The translations under genes were made by a program, and so were the position numbers. From Desarmillaria ectypa (lineage: Eukaryota > Basidiomycota > Agaricomycetes > Agaricales > Physalacriaceae): DNA of 64,000 nucleotides. Where the stretch lies: NCBI GenBank assembly GCA_030407005.1, contig JAUDYN010000006.1, positions 186,001 through 250,000 on the forward strand, given 5' to 3'. The notes under the pieces were generated by a model. The model worked only from the letters and a program-made list of their open reading frames with translations. It did not search any database and was not told where the DNA came from. The number at the start of each line of letters is the position of its first letter. Positions within the stretch are counted from its first letter, which is position 1. Below are positions 35,286 to 47,300 of this stretch, in pieces.

Positions 35286-36319
35286 GCCACTGTTAATGTT
35301 GACCATCACATGTCAGAACGTGTATGCAGCGTTGTCACAGTTTCCTGGCTGGCCACCGCTGAAGCATCCCTCTGTGGTGACAGGAAATGGCGGCAAATGC
35401 CATAAAGACTGAGAGAGCTTATAGCCGGGGTGAGATATGGCCACTCACAAACTTCATATCTAGATAGCTTCTCTGGAAGGTTATCAGGAGGAGACTTGAT
35501 GAGTACTGCCATTCACTTTCCTACTTTTAGTATTGGCAGATGACCAGGATGAAAATGGCTCCCGTGAGAACTGGGCACCCTCCTTGTTCGGTGGACGAGG
35601 TGTGTGACCCCAAAGCCTGCTTGACGGGTTTCATAAATTGATCATTCAATTGTACGTGTGCATATTGTAACATAGCATGGTGCTGTACTGACGTATCTCT
35701 TTGTAGACATGTGTAGTTTCTTAGTTCAAGCAGTGGCTTTGAATGAAATTTATTTTTAGTGCATATACTGCGGGCACACTTTCACCTTTTTTATCTTCAA
35801 GTTTGGCCGATATTGACCCTTATCTTTCGCTTTTGCTCTTACAAGACCATGAGATTGAATACCTGACCTTTTTCTCGGGCACCAAATGTAGTATGTGGCG
35901 CGTTTGTAACTTCCGCTAATGTTTCTCACACTCAGAACAGTAAAGTCTCGAACGTACGCGGTTTCATCTTCAATACGAAGGCATCTGCCTCTAGGCAACG
36001 TTGCACAACTCTTGGCCCCCAGCTTCGCTACGGGTGGTTTTCACTCGGCACGTGTTACGGGATTCCATAACGCTCGACGCGTTTGGTTCGAAATTCGAAT
36101 TCGAGTCCGAGGAGGACGAATCATCGTGACTCTCAAACATATCCTTTGCTACCTATCACTTAAACAACCTGTGTTTCTGCTTTGATTAACGAGTTGAATT
36201 TCAAGTCCGCCAGTGTCACGACACTGTGACCTTCTACGGTGCCTCTAACTGTAGGGCTAACACCGCCGGTCCTAGATCCTTAGCCTCCTTCATAATCTTC
36301 CTTTTCACAGCAGGAAACT
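35286..36319. other. Intergenic, nothing recognised
   Basis: No convincing open frame; the minus-strand frame 35998-35756 and plus-strand 35919-36185 show no known motif. Confidence 0.4.
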
Positions 36320-36563
36320 GATTATTCGGGCTTCTGGGCGAACGACCGTCCACGGTTTTCAGGGCTGTAGTGGTGCTGTGGCGAGTGTCACGAATGGGCG
36401 CTCACTCTCGACACCTTTCTTAGAATGAGGAATCTTCTTTGAAGCGTGAAACTTGAAACCTCGTTCTCTTTCACTCCTGCCCTCTTCCAGGTATAAAGAG
36501 TGCAGAAAGACAGGCGGAAAATATCATCACACAGATACGTTCACATCCTTAAGCTTGAACAAA
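36320..36563 (+). promoter_or_regulatory. Duplicated promoter of the secreted-protein gene, copy 1
   Basis: This upstream region is highly similar to 41500-41725, including a long nearly identical stretch around CTCACTCTCGACACCTTTC. A TATAAA box at 36492-36497 lies 72 bp before the ATG; the second copy has the same spacing. The shared block shows that the promoter was duplicated together with the gene. Confidence 0.7.
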
Positions 36564-37089
36564 ATGAAGTTTGTGAGTAGCCCATTATCACTATCCAACA
36601 AGTGTTACTGAACACCATTCCAGATCGCGTAAGTTCTCTTCATTGCCCTCGCCGCCGTTTCTTCCGTCGCTGCGGAGGGTTGCTTCATTGGCGGCTAACC
36701 CGGAAGCTGCGATGATGCCGCGTATACGTTCTGCAAGGAGATGCTCACTATTAATGGTGGTCAAGTGTGTATCGTGACATCACCATTGTCTTACGTGCAG
36801 AATACTAACACGAAGATTAGCTCAGCGACGGCGAGCGACGCCAGCGCTGCTATGACACCTCAAGAGGATATAAATGTGATATGCATGCACTGAATACGAA
36901 GAGCTCTACGAGGACGATCACTGAGGCAGATTGTGCGTCCGCGATGTTCATCAATGGGAATTGCAATAATGTGAGTGTCTTCGTGTTATGTCCCGAGGGT
37001 GAATATTAACTGGTATCTTCGGTCAGGGAGGGAAGAAGACAATTAATGGAATTGAGTATACAGCTGACCCTAATGAGGGAGTCTGCTAA
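36564..37089 (+). pseudogene. Small secreted cysteine-rich protein, copy 1
   Basis: Exons 36564-36572, 36624-36764, 36821-36970 and 37027-37089 total 121 codons, with introns of 51, 56 and 56 nt. The frame reads MKF-IA, then a stop (TAA at 36630-36632), then a clear signal-peptide core (VLFIALAAVSSVAA) and a mature part. The mature part is short, with eight cysteines if copy 2 is used as guide, and ends GVC. A second TAA replaces CAA after CFIGG. Small secreted cysteine-rich proteins of this size are common in fungi, and some act at the host or microbial interface; no specific role can be read here. Compared with copy 2 this is the more decayed one. Confidence 0.7.
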
Positions 37090-37389
37090 ACGTACAGTAC
37101 CCCGAGGTGTATGGATTCTTTGTATAAAATCTGCGAATGAGGAATATAGCGGCACGGTATTCTGATTGTTCAAGACAGTCAGAAATACCGCTCTTATCAG
37201 ATCTAGAAAAAAAAGTCGGTGCTTCCATAGTGCGGTTAAGTCGACACTAACGGAGACATATGCATGGCGTGTTCCTACAAGTGTCATAACAATGATCGCC
37301 CATTGCTGGTTCAGTGTTCAGCAAACCGTTCTCTAGATGCCATCTAGTATACATGCGAGAGGAAGGTCTATTATTGGAAAGCGGAGAAC

Positions 37390-37478
37390 AGTTTTTGACA
37401 ATTCTCCCCATGCTTGAGCGTGGGAGTAGTCGTTTGAAATCCCACGCCCGAGAGCATGGGGAGAATAGTTCTCAACTA
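37390..37478. mobile_element. 89-bp hairpin TIR element (hAT-like micro-MITE candidate)
   Basis: The segment is almost a complete inverted repeat: ATTCTCCCCATGCT at 37401-37414 pairs with AGCATGGGGAGAAT at 37453-37466, and GCGTGGGA pairs with TCCCACGC, around a loop of about 14 nt. It is flanked by an exact 8-bp direct repeat, CGGAGAAC (37382-37389 and 37479-37486). An 8-bp target duplication is the hallmark of hAT transposons. With so few bases it is non-autonomous; a transcribed regulatory hairpin is an alternative. Confidence 0.65.
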
Positions 37479-37486
37479 CGGAGAAC

Positions 37487-38724
37487 GTATGTCTGCCCCT
37501 AGACCATATCGCGCAACGGTCGCAGCACACAATGCATGTGTCGACATCGGGATCCGCTGGTAAGTTCGAATGTGCCCAATTGGTTTGCACCATGTGTCTT
37601 CATACGGCGTGTGGGACGCACCCCATCTCAAGCTAAGAAAGGGCCATTATATCATCCGCCACCTCCTTCGCGTAAACCGGACTTAAAGTACTATTCCACT
37701 GCCCATCCGCGTGCAGCATTCCCAAGTCGTCCGGAGCGAAGACTACGCCGGCGGCGTGTTCTAGAAATTGATAAAATGTGGAGGAGAGTGGAGACGGTTT
37801 GAAGATTTCCGGAAAAAAGGACTGTCAGGTTGGGGAGAAAGGACCGCATTAAGTTAACATTCCTAGTCACGAGAAGTGCGGATCATATTGAACCAAGAAG
37901 CACGGTAATACCGTGGGAGCGTAGAGGAGAGGAGACGAAGACGGATTCGGGCGGGTTACGTGATGGCTTAGGGCAAGCAGACGTAGTTTTCCGGTTGCCA
38001 TAGCTAGCTTTTCCTGTATCGAGCTATTCCATCTCTCGGACTCTATGAGAGGTTCCAACCGCGAAGTGACCTGTATGTGAGTACAAATGGTTATACAGAT
38101 AGAACCAACAAAACCGCCTTCCGACAATCAGCATACTGACCTTGCTAAGAGAGAGGGACATAGTCTATGTCTTTTCAACACTGTCTTGCGGAGACACTTG
38201 TAGTTCATGTATTTGATTCAGAAATGCCGGCGTTATGTTTTTTGAGCCTGCGGCAGGATCGGCAGGACAAGCTGAACTGCGCAACTCAGGTCGAGGCCCA
38301 GTTATGGCTTGAGCGGAGCTGTAGAAGTACCAATACGGCTGTAGATTTTCTATCAACTTCGATGGCAGCAACCGCCGTCTATCCACTGCCATCGTTACTA
38401 GACCCTTACTGAAGAAACAGAATGTGAAACATCGAAACTCATTTCATATACTCGTATTCATTCCCAGTCCTACTATTGAATAATCATCGAACCGGCCTGA
38501 CCTATTGGCATAATGTATCTATTGAAGAACTCACACAAAAATACTTCGTTGTAATGTAGCCAAGAGCGAAAGAAAATGTTTAGGTGAGCGAAGACGTAAA
38601 ATTGAGAGCTTAGACCGTGGGCCGTAGTTCCGTTCTTTCCGACCTTTTGCCATTCTCACTATAATGCCAGCTTTCCCTCCTTCCCCTCTTTATTTGACGG
38701 CGGTGACCTGCCCAATACTTACTT
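37487..38724. other. Intergenic between secreted-protein copy 1 and the DUF6534 gene
   Basis: Several short frames on both strands (37536-37802 plus, 38127-37867 minus, 38392-38165 minus) show no recognisable motif. Nothing further seen. Confidence 0.35.
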
Positions 38725-40751
38725 ATGTCTGGGATTGAAGTGCTGCTTAGCCGCGATGAGCAGCTGGGCTCCCTCCTCGTCAGCCTCGTGGTTTCCGCAG
38801 CGTACGCATTTTCTTGCAACGGTCTCTGGTTATCATAGTGATCAGTTATATGAATATTTTCTCAGGATGTATGGAATCGCTACTTCTCAGGGTACGTGCC
38901 GTTGTTATCCTTGATTATCATGTTACTAGGCTGATGGTATGTGTTTCACCCTAGTATATCTCTTCTTCAAGAGCGATGGCAGTAGGCCCAGAGATCCGAA
39001 GATCATGCAGGGATTCGTATGTTTTGAACCCGTATTTTAGCCTTTACCATGTCAGCTAACGCTGTGTGTAGGTGATTTCTTTATGGTCTGACCTCATACC
39101 TGTCTGTTGGGATTTGAGAGTTGAGCCGATATGATGGCAATCCGGCATCATGCCGAACTTGCTGATTAAGAAAGAAATATTAGGAAAGTTGTAGAACATT
39201 CTAGTAAATTAGCATTTAGTATATAAGTAGGTACAGTAGTGTACATCTGCATGCGTTTGCAGAGCTCAGCGAAGCGCAATACTATTGGCCTGACACCGCG
39301 CATGTACTAACTGGGAACGAACTGATCTATTCATCCCCCGTTTTTCACAACACTGTCGTTTTCCCATGGACGACCATTGAGTGCAATCGCATAGGCTCCT
39401 TGATACGCTCCAGCAAGCCTCTGTCACTCAGGGCGTATACTGGTACCTTGTCAGCAATTTCGATGAACCCTCAGATCTAAAGGAATCGACGTGGTACGTT
39501 GTCGACAGATTTCCAGAGGGCGTTTGGCATTGAAAGCGGGTTTTTCAGGGGCCATACGGTTCGTCGTTGCTTCAGCTATCTCAAGACCCTGCATCTGACT
39601 TCGTTTTGCAAAATAAAGTTGCAGATATTCATCACCGTACAAATTTGGTTTTTTTACCCCTGTTTGACCGTTTCTAATCTCAGCCCATTAATAGGCAATC
39701 GTAGACTTGTTATGTCAAGGGTACGTCTCTTTTTTATTCACGCTTGCCTTGAAGCTGATTTAAATTAACTCTAAGTTTTCTCATACGGCGCATCTGGCTT
39801 CGTAGGTGCTATTTTAGGCTCCCATTATAATTTATATTGATATACTCTTTCAAGTTGCTCCACCAAGGAGAAAGAGGATCACAGCTGGCGTCGTGTGCGC
39901 CATCGCTTTTCTTTCCCTCAGTGCTTTCGGTGAGAAACATCGATTCTATCACTTCTATGTTCGTCTTGAGAAGATTCTTGCAGTTGCTATGATCAGTATG
40001 TCTATCCGCCCTCACTGCCTTTCTCTTCTAAGCGCTTCCCCTAGCGATCGGTGTGAAAATTTCCAGGCAGTACAATATGTTTGAGATCACAAGACGTGGG
40101 CCGCGGGTATGTCGCCGTCCGTCTACAAATACTGGCTCTCCCATGATACCCTAATAGCTCAGCTTCTATGTCACACTCGGTGCAGGAATAGGAGCCGATA
40201 TCTGCATCGCGATATGTCTGTGCTGCCAGCTCTCAAGCAGTAGACCGACTATTCCCGGGTAAATATTTACTGTTCAGCCTTTAAGCTCACACGCATATAA
40301 TTATCGTACTTAGAACGAGAACCGTTGTAGACAAAATCATTCGCTACGCGATTAGCACTTGTACGCCTGTGATTTGCTTCATTTCTTGTATCGGCGTTGA
40401 GTGGATCTCATTTCAGGTGTACTTACAAGGTACGACTTACAGCATCGCCTTTACCTTGGTGTTGATCTGGTATTCAGTTTGATTGCTACGGTGTCATTTA
40501 TGGTTGTACGTTTTTCTTTTTACCACTACCTCTTGTGTTTACCCAAATGCACATTTTTAGTTAACAACACGACCTTCTTCCATGATATTTATTGCAATGT
40601 TCTGTCTACTTTCAAAGTGTACGTATACCTACTTGTTTATCCAATGTATACATTACCGTCTGACTCGACAGTCTATTTTAACACGCTCATGGCTACATGT
40701 GCGCTTCTTTCCATCTTCTACGATGCGCCTGATAAGTCCTTCCTCTCTTAG
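38725..40751 (+). CDS. DUF6534-type multi-pass membrane protein, with a solo LTR in intron 4
   Basis: Early exons are 38725-38801, 38866-38891, 38955-39016, 39072-39085, 39395-39493 and from 39549, all phase-consistent. They encode LLVSLVVSAAMYGIATSQ, VYLFFKSDGS and LWLLDTLQQAS...YWYLV, then KLQIFITVQIW. Late exons (40163-40258, 40314-40416, about 40557-40619 and 40673-40751) encode LGAGIGADICIAICLC, VVDKIIRYAISTC and STFKVYFNTLMATCALL. These match the order of the seven-helix DUF6534 proteins common in mushrooms: the GVGADILIA-like helix, the NxLIRYTINTG-like loop and the LSKLYxNSLLATLN-like end. Intron 4 (39086-39394) contains a 248-bp solo LTR; without it the intron would be about 56 nt. 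I could not resolve the exons between about 39720 and 40160, nor the 40417-40556 junction, so it may be intact or mildly damaged. Function of the family is unknown. Confidence 0.7.
39105..39352 (+). repeat. Solo LTR, family S, copy 2 (inside an intron)
   Basis: A 248-bp LTR flanked by the perfect 5-bp duplication CTGTC (39100-39104 and 39353-39357). It keeps most CpGs. It lies within intron 4 of the DUF6534 gene in the same orientation as the gene. Confidence 0.92.
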
Positions 40752-41499
40752 TAAACTCCCGTATAGAGTTGCGGCGTCATCTAGATGCCCCCGCAGTTGT
40801 GTTGACTGACTGTCTGCACGACAACGAAACAGGAACTGATCAGAATATAATATTGTACCAATCGAGAGGAAAGGAAAAGAGTCGTCACAATGTTGGCCTA
40901 GCAAGCACTTCGGATACCGATATAGAGACAGGGTTGCGGGTGAGCTCTTTTGTCTTGCCAAGGGAACTGTAGGCCTATTCCCTGTGAATTTGCAGTGATG
41001 TAGCCGCCGGAAGAAATACATCGGGAAATTGAGATGCTGCATATTCAGCGTAGTTGCAGTCTCTCGTAGACAGACGCTATATACACGACTACGGTGGGGG
41101 CGAGATTGTAGTGAGTGTATGGAACATAGCGGCGTATTTACTGCTCTGTACAACAAGCACATCACATCCTTTCATACATTTGGACGGTGTCTGTGTTACA
41201 TCATAGGCTCCATTTTTCCCGAATAGTGAAGTCCGCATACTAGTTAACGGGTGATTCGTAGTCGAGGACGTCAAATGGCATGAAGTTGGTCGGAGACATC
41301 CCGGCAACATGACGTGCCGAATAGGCCGTATCTAAGCTTTGTGCCGACTATTTGCCGGAATTAGACGAAACGACATGAGATCGGCTTGGATGAGCTCTTC
41401 GGCAGGCAGCTTTCCCGTGTTCTGCTTCCATGGTTGGCCGGAGGCATGATAACTCCCAGAGCGTTCTGCTGCAAATCAAATGAATCAGGAAAAATCGCG
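40752..41499. other. Intergenic, nothing recognised
   Basis: Minus-strand frame 41165-40653 overlaps the end of the DUF6534 gene and is a shadow. No other support for a gene. Confidence 0.4.
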
Positions 41500-41725
41500 C
41501 ACAGTCACCGTCCATGGTTTTTAGGGCTCTGGCGGTGCTGTGAAGAGTGTCGCGACTGGGCGCTCACTCTCGACACCTTTCTTAGAACGGGGAATCTTCT
41601 TTGAGGCGTGAAACGTGAAACCTCGTTCTCTTTCACTCCTGCCCTCTTCCAGGTATAAAGAGTGCAGAAAGACAGGCGGAAAATATCATCACACAGATAC
41701 GTTCACATCCTTAAGCTTGAACAAA
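41500..41725 (+). promoter_or_regulatory. Duplicated promoter of the secreted-protein gene, copy 2
   Basis: The partner of 36320-36563. Its TATAAA box is at 41654-41659, 72 bp before the ATG as in copy 1. Near-identity extends through the presumed 5' UTR to the start codon. Confidence 0.7.
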
Positions 41726-42257
41726 ATGAAGTTTGTGAGTAGCTCACCATCGTTATCCACTATCCAACAAGTGTTGCTGAACACCATTCCAGATCGCGTA
41801 AGTTCTCTTCATTGCCCTCGCCGCCGTTTCTTCCGTCGCTGCGGAGGGTTGTTTCATTGGCGGCCAACCCGGAAGCTGCGATGACGCCGCGTACACGTTC
41901 TGCAAGGAGATGCTCACTATTAATGGTGGTAAAGTGTGTATCGTGACATCACCATTGTCTTACATGCGGAATACTGACACGAAATTAGCTCGGCGACAGC
42001 GAGCGACGCCAGCGCTGCTATGACACCTCAAGAGGATATAAATGTGATATGCGTGCACTGAATACGAAGAGCTCTACGAGGACGATCACAGAGTCGGACT
42101 GTGCTGGAGCGATGTTCATCAATGGGAATTGCGATAATGTGAGTGTGCTCGTGCTATGTCCCGATGGTGAATATTAACTGGTATCTTTGGCTAGGGAGGG
42201 AAGAAGACTGTTAATGGAACCGAGTATACGGCCGACCCTAATGAGGGAGTCTGCTGA
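41726..42257 (+). CDS. Small secreted cysteine-rich protein, copy 2
   Basis: Exons 41726-41734, 41793-41933, 41989-42138 and 42195-42257 are the same lengths as in copy 1 (9, 141, 150 and 63 bp), with introns of 58, 55 and 56 nt. After the signal core VLFIALAAVSSVAA the mature part has eight cysteines (in the contexts EGCFIGG, SCDD, FCKEM, RCYD, KCDM, DCAGA, NCDN and the C-terminal GVC), suggesting four disulfides. An in-frame TAA (41799-41801) sits between MKF-IA and the signal core, exactly as in copy 1. Unless an alternative start or splice bypasses it, this is also a pseudogene. I call it CDS with caution because everything after that codon is open and well conserved. Confidence 0.65.
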
Positions 42258-44057
42258 ACATTTAATATCATCTATCTATCTATCTGGTCTGTATGATTAT
42301 TTATGAATTTTCTGTGAATGAAGACTATCACGGTACAGGTTGATTTCCTGCAACCAGAAATGCTAGACGCCACTGCTGTGGTCTGTTGTGGTCGAGCCTA
42401 TGTATGCCCGCTTTCTATTATGAGCATCCCAACAACCAGAAACGCGTTGTTGGTTCGCAGAGCCATTCTTGCCAGTCTATGCATTTGCTCTAATTCTCGG
42501 CCTGGGGGTTGGCTAGACGGTGGTAAGAATTTGGGTTTCATAGTGCAGTTAGCGACTATAAATCGTCAACTTCGACTTGTCACCGCTGAGGATGAGCAAT
42601 CTGCTCTGTGTCCGGCTCACTGAAACACGGTGCTGGAGCGCATTCCTATGCTGTCGGGGATCGCAATAGATATTCCCTATGCATCAATATTCCTCGTCAC
42701 GCCCTATGACTCCGTGAGTATTCGGATTGCCTCCAAAATTCCCATCGCCACCAATGAAACCCGATAGAACATTTCATGAAAGCCACTGGTGATTGGTCCG
42801 ATTGTAAATAGGTACTAAACGGCACATATCTCACGCTCCTGGGCAGATGACCAGTTCCCGGCGTGCCCTGGTCATAACGCAACAGACAACAATTAGTATT
42901 GAGATAACACGTCCAGGTGTCCGCAAGCACAGCGAAAGGAATCCCCCTGTTATCAGAGAGCCAACATATCTTGTCGGGGTCAGGACTTGAATCTTGGATG
43001 CCCAGACAAGTTTCTCTGTTACCGACGCATTTTTCCTTTTGCTAGGAGGCCCTGGCCCAAAATGGTTTCAGAAGGCATCACAGAAAATGGAAACGCGGCA
43101 CAGAAGCCTCAAGCTGGGAAAGGGGGTGGTAATCCCTCCAACAGATAAGCTATAATTAAAGTAATAGGCAGGCAAATCAAACGGCATTACGGGAGCGACC
43201 TTCTGCGACGGCCGAGCACCGTCCCGCAGACGCTTGAACACGAACATGCCTCCCAGTGGTATCTTGTCCATTGATGGAATAAAAGGCAGGAAAGCCTTGC
43301 CTCCTTGGAACGATATAATCGTGCTGGATGCACTGACCCAGAAACTCCAGCAATAGCGTTGATCTTAACTGGACATTAGATCCAACGCACGTGGCACGGC
43401 GGTATCTGTGTGGCAGAGACCCCAAGCTCGGGCTTGACGGCCTGAGTCCTCTACCCCTGGCCTGATTTAGAGTTAGTTCAAGAAGTTGTCATTTCTTGGG
43501 AAAAGAAAGGCATCGAAGAATTTTATCTGACAACTGGAAAATTTCCAGGGTGCATAGAAAATTTTGCTTCCATTACTAGTGCACACAAAAGGAAATATCT
43601 GTTGAACTTCTCCGTTGATTTCTCCGCGTCTAGTACATTTTTGTATCGCATATTGCGGTTTTGGGAGGTCCTTGATCCGAGGCTGCCCCATGAGTGCCTA
43701 CGTGACCAGGAGTTCTTTGTATTCCGAGGTTCAGATTCAAATCACAATTAAATGTGATGGTACGGAATCTGGATAGTAAATTTCCTAGGCCCAAGAAGTT
43801 TCCCCTCCTCAAAGCGCGCTGGGATGAAACTGGGATGAAAGACGAGCCAACTTGCAAAACCCGGACCAATTGTTCAAACATCGCCGGCGCCAGAAAAGGT
43901 TCCATACTTCAAAGATGCAAATACTTTGCTCGGAGCAAGGCTCAATCTTCGGACAGACTCCGTGTCACCGGCAGAGGCCTGGGCGCGATCCCGGTAATAT
44001 GAAGTCTATTGGTTTCGAGAAGTACCCTTTTGACCTGAGGTCCAGGTCCAGGAGCTG
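42258..44057. other. Intergenic, one possible small minus-strand exon
   Basis: A short ATCT simple repeat lies near 42277. The minus-strand frame 43271-43068 (starting MDKIPLGGMFVFKRL) has convincing protein-like composition and could be an exon of an unidentified gene extending upstream to about 43320, but I do not recognise it. The rest is unassigned. Confidence 0.3.
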
Positions 44058-44062
44058 ACCCC

Positions 44063-44364
44063 TGTTGTAAAAGAGTGTATAACGGAGGTTATGAGTGCAG
44101 TGGTAAACTACAAGACTTGACCATATGAGAGATGTGGGTGAGAGTGAGAGTATGAATCTGTTGTTTGTGGGCTGGTCTGCCTGGTATATATACTACAAGG
44201 TGGGTACTTCTAGAATATACTATCATCTACTAGTGTCCATGTCTGACTCATTGCTGAGTGAGCAGACAGGTGATCAAGTCAAGGAGAAGGTGCGCAAAGG
44301 TTCGGGTGCTTCAACGTTGCTCCGATTGCCAGATTGCCATATGCAGCTGAGCGCATCTTCAACA
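44063..44364 (-). repeat. Copia 3' LTR (left)
   Basis: TGTTGTAAAAG...CTTCAACA. It retains CpGs (for example in GTGCGCAAAGG and CAACGTTGC) that are lost in the right-hand copy. Confidence 0.93.
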
Positions 44365-44371
44365 CTCCCCC

Positions 44372-47300
44372 TCAAGACGGCAATAGGCTTAATTCGCGAA
44401 TGAACTTCTCATGCTTGGGTCTCGGCAATGCTTTCGTAAAAATGTTGGCAACCATTTCGTCGGTGGGGCAATACAATAGTTCAATAACCTTGGATTCTAC
44501 TTTTTCGCGGACAAAATGATTCTGCACATCAAAATGCTTCGACCACGTGTGATATTGTGGATCTCTGGCGATGGCGATTGTGGATTGGTTGTCTTCAAAT
44601 ACCAGAGTAGGTTCTTCTTGAATGTAACCCAATTCAGCTAAGAAATTGCAATTCCAGATTGCTTGATGCATTGCATGTGCTAGAGCCATGTATTCTGCTT
44701 CTGTGGACAACAAGGCAACAGTCGACTGTTTCTTGGATGACCATGCGAACATAGAACTTTTCCATACTCATCATATTTCTTCACATAGGTCCATCTGCAG
44801 CCTATGGTTTCACATCCCTCTAGTAGATCCTCAAGCTTGTAAGTCCCCATTTCTCTAATCATTGACATTTCCTCATCCATAGTCTTCTTCCATTCAGGCC
44901 ATTCTGCTGATTCTCGTGCCTCTGCAAGGCTTCATGGGAAGTTGTCATGATTAATGTGCTTGCTGTTACTGGCAATATAGCTTTGATTCATTGCAACATT
45001 TGTTGATTCTGGGGGATGTTCAGATAGGGCCAATGGAGTTCATGATGGTGCTGCTTTCCATGCATTGGGGTTGTTGAGCTTGTGGTAGTCATGATTACTA
45101 GTGATATGTGAGGTGCGTCGTATTGCTTCTGGTGTTGGCTCAGGGGTTTCTTTGGTTTTGGGCTGTAGTGATGTAGTTTGCTGACTTCCTTCTTCAGCTC
45201 CCTTTGGCAATGGTGGGTTGTTCATCTCTGCTGCCTCCCCCTCAAGCCACACATTGTCTGTGCTTTGTTCTATAGCCATGGGCTCAATAAACTTGTAGTT
45301 CCAGGATTCTTGGATTGTTCAAAGTTCTGTGTCATAGTATTTGATAACTGTTGCATCCTCTGTGAATCCCACAAAGGTATGTTTCTTTGCTTTTCCTGAG
45401 TTTCTGCCCAGCTTTGAAAGACTGATTCCTTCCTGTTTGATCCAGACTGCACAACTGAACTCTTGTAGGTGTGAGACATCGGGTTTTCTTCCTGTCCATG
45501 CTTCTTCAGGTGTTTTCCCATCAAGAGCTCACATTGGTGCATGGTTTCTGATGTATGCCACATATTCTATTGCTGTCTCCCACAGGAATGATGGTACATT
45601 GTTGGCTATCATCATGGCTCATGCTAGCTCCACTAGTGTGCGATTAAAGCATTCAGCTACACCATTAGATGAGTGTGTGTATAGTGCTGATGTAAGTAGT
45701 CATATTCCTTTCTTCTTCAACCATTGTTTGACCTTCCCACTAGTGAGTTTCTTTGCATTGTCAACATGTAGTGTCTTTGGTGTGAATCCATGCTGTGTTT
45801 TGATGAAGGTGACATATTCTTTAATCTTCTGGAATGCTTCTGACTTCGATTTCATGAATTCAGGTGTACATCACTGGATTGCATCATCCATGAGTGTAAT
45901 GTTGTATTTTGACTTCTGCAGGGACTCAACTCAGGCTGGTCCCCAGATGTCACCATATGTGGTTTCCCCTGGTTTCTCACTTTAATGTTTTGCTTCTTGT
46001 GGGAATGGGTGAAGAGTCATCTTGGCTTGGATGCAAGCTTCACATTGACTGAGTGGAGATGAGTTGTCATCAACTATGAATCCTTTCACCAATCCTTCTC
46101 TCTTCAATTGCTCTAACCCTGACTTCCCTGGATGTCCCATACATTTGTGCCAAGTATTCCATGTGTTTGTATTTTTGGTGTTGGCAATGTTTGACTGTTC
46201 TTGTACAGTGTCATGTGCTTGAGCATTCATCAAATACAAACGGCATGTCTTCTTTTCTTCTGCCAGGATTTTCCCATCCTTTTGGAGAAACTGGACTATG
46301 CCATTCTTGAATGAAGCTTCCATACCAGCATCGTCAAGCCTGCTGATGGAGATTACGTTGTTTACAGCATTTGGTGCATAGAGTGTATCTTTCAGTTTGT
46401 GAGTGATGGTTTTTCCATTGACTTTGCAGTCTAACAGGACTGTTCCTCAGCCTAGTGCCTGAATGGACATATTTCTGATGCCTGCGATGGTCATGGCCTT
46501 GAGTGGCTTGAAGTCTATAAAGGTTTCTCAGTGATTGGAGATATGTGAGGTTGTTCCAGAGTCAGATAGTCAGCTGTAAGTGGAGAAATGTGAGTCAAAT
46601 TGAGGCTTAGACTCTACATTGTAAGCAGCTTTGACAACATCATCCTTCACATTTCCTGAATCTTTTGCCTGATTAGATCTTTCCTTCTTCTTTCCCTGCT
46701 TTCTGCCTGGGCCTTTCCCTTCTTGGCCACCATCCTTGGACCAACATTGTGCTGATGTGTGGCCTTGTTTGTGGCAGTTCCAACACTCAACATCATCGGA
46801 GACCTTCCCTGATGTGGAGTTCCCTCAGCTACTTCTGCTGCCTGTCTTTCCATTATTGTGCCCATACATGGCAGCTTCACTTCCACCAGATTTTTCGATC
46901 TGTTGACAGTTCTCTTCCAGAATGATGGCAATGAACTCATACGACATGACTGTTGGATTATTTCCAGTGGATCCTAGGTATGCTGATGTGAACTGGTCCC
47001 AGGATTCTGGTAGTGATGATATGAGTAGCATTAGGAAGTCTTCATCAGTAATGATACTCCCCAGCATGCCAAGTTCTTCCTGGATTCAGTGCATTTCTGT
47101 GGTATGCTCAACAATGTCTGTGGACTCATCGGCCACAGTGCAGTAAAGATGGTGTCAGTGTGTGAGTATTCCCAATTTTCCTCTAGCTTCTTTTACTAAT
47201 TTGAGCTGCATCCACATTTCAGCTGATGTTTTTGCTCCTGCGATGTGTATCATCTGTGAGTCGCTCAATGTGAGCTCAATTTGGGTCTGTGCTTGTCCAT

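Noticed and set aside
41726..42257. Secreted cysteine-rich pair as toxin or antimicrobial peptide genes
   Set aside because: Signal peptide and eight cysteines alone do not define a toxin, and both copies carry a stop near the start.
45341..45985. 214-codon plus-strand frame inside the Copia element
   Set aside because: Antisense shadow of the Copia integrase region; the minus-strand reading has the conserved motifs.
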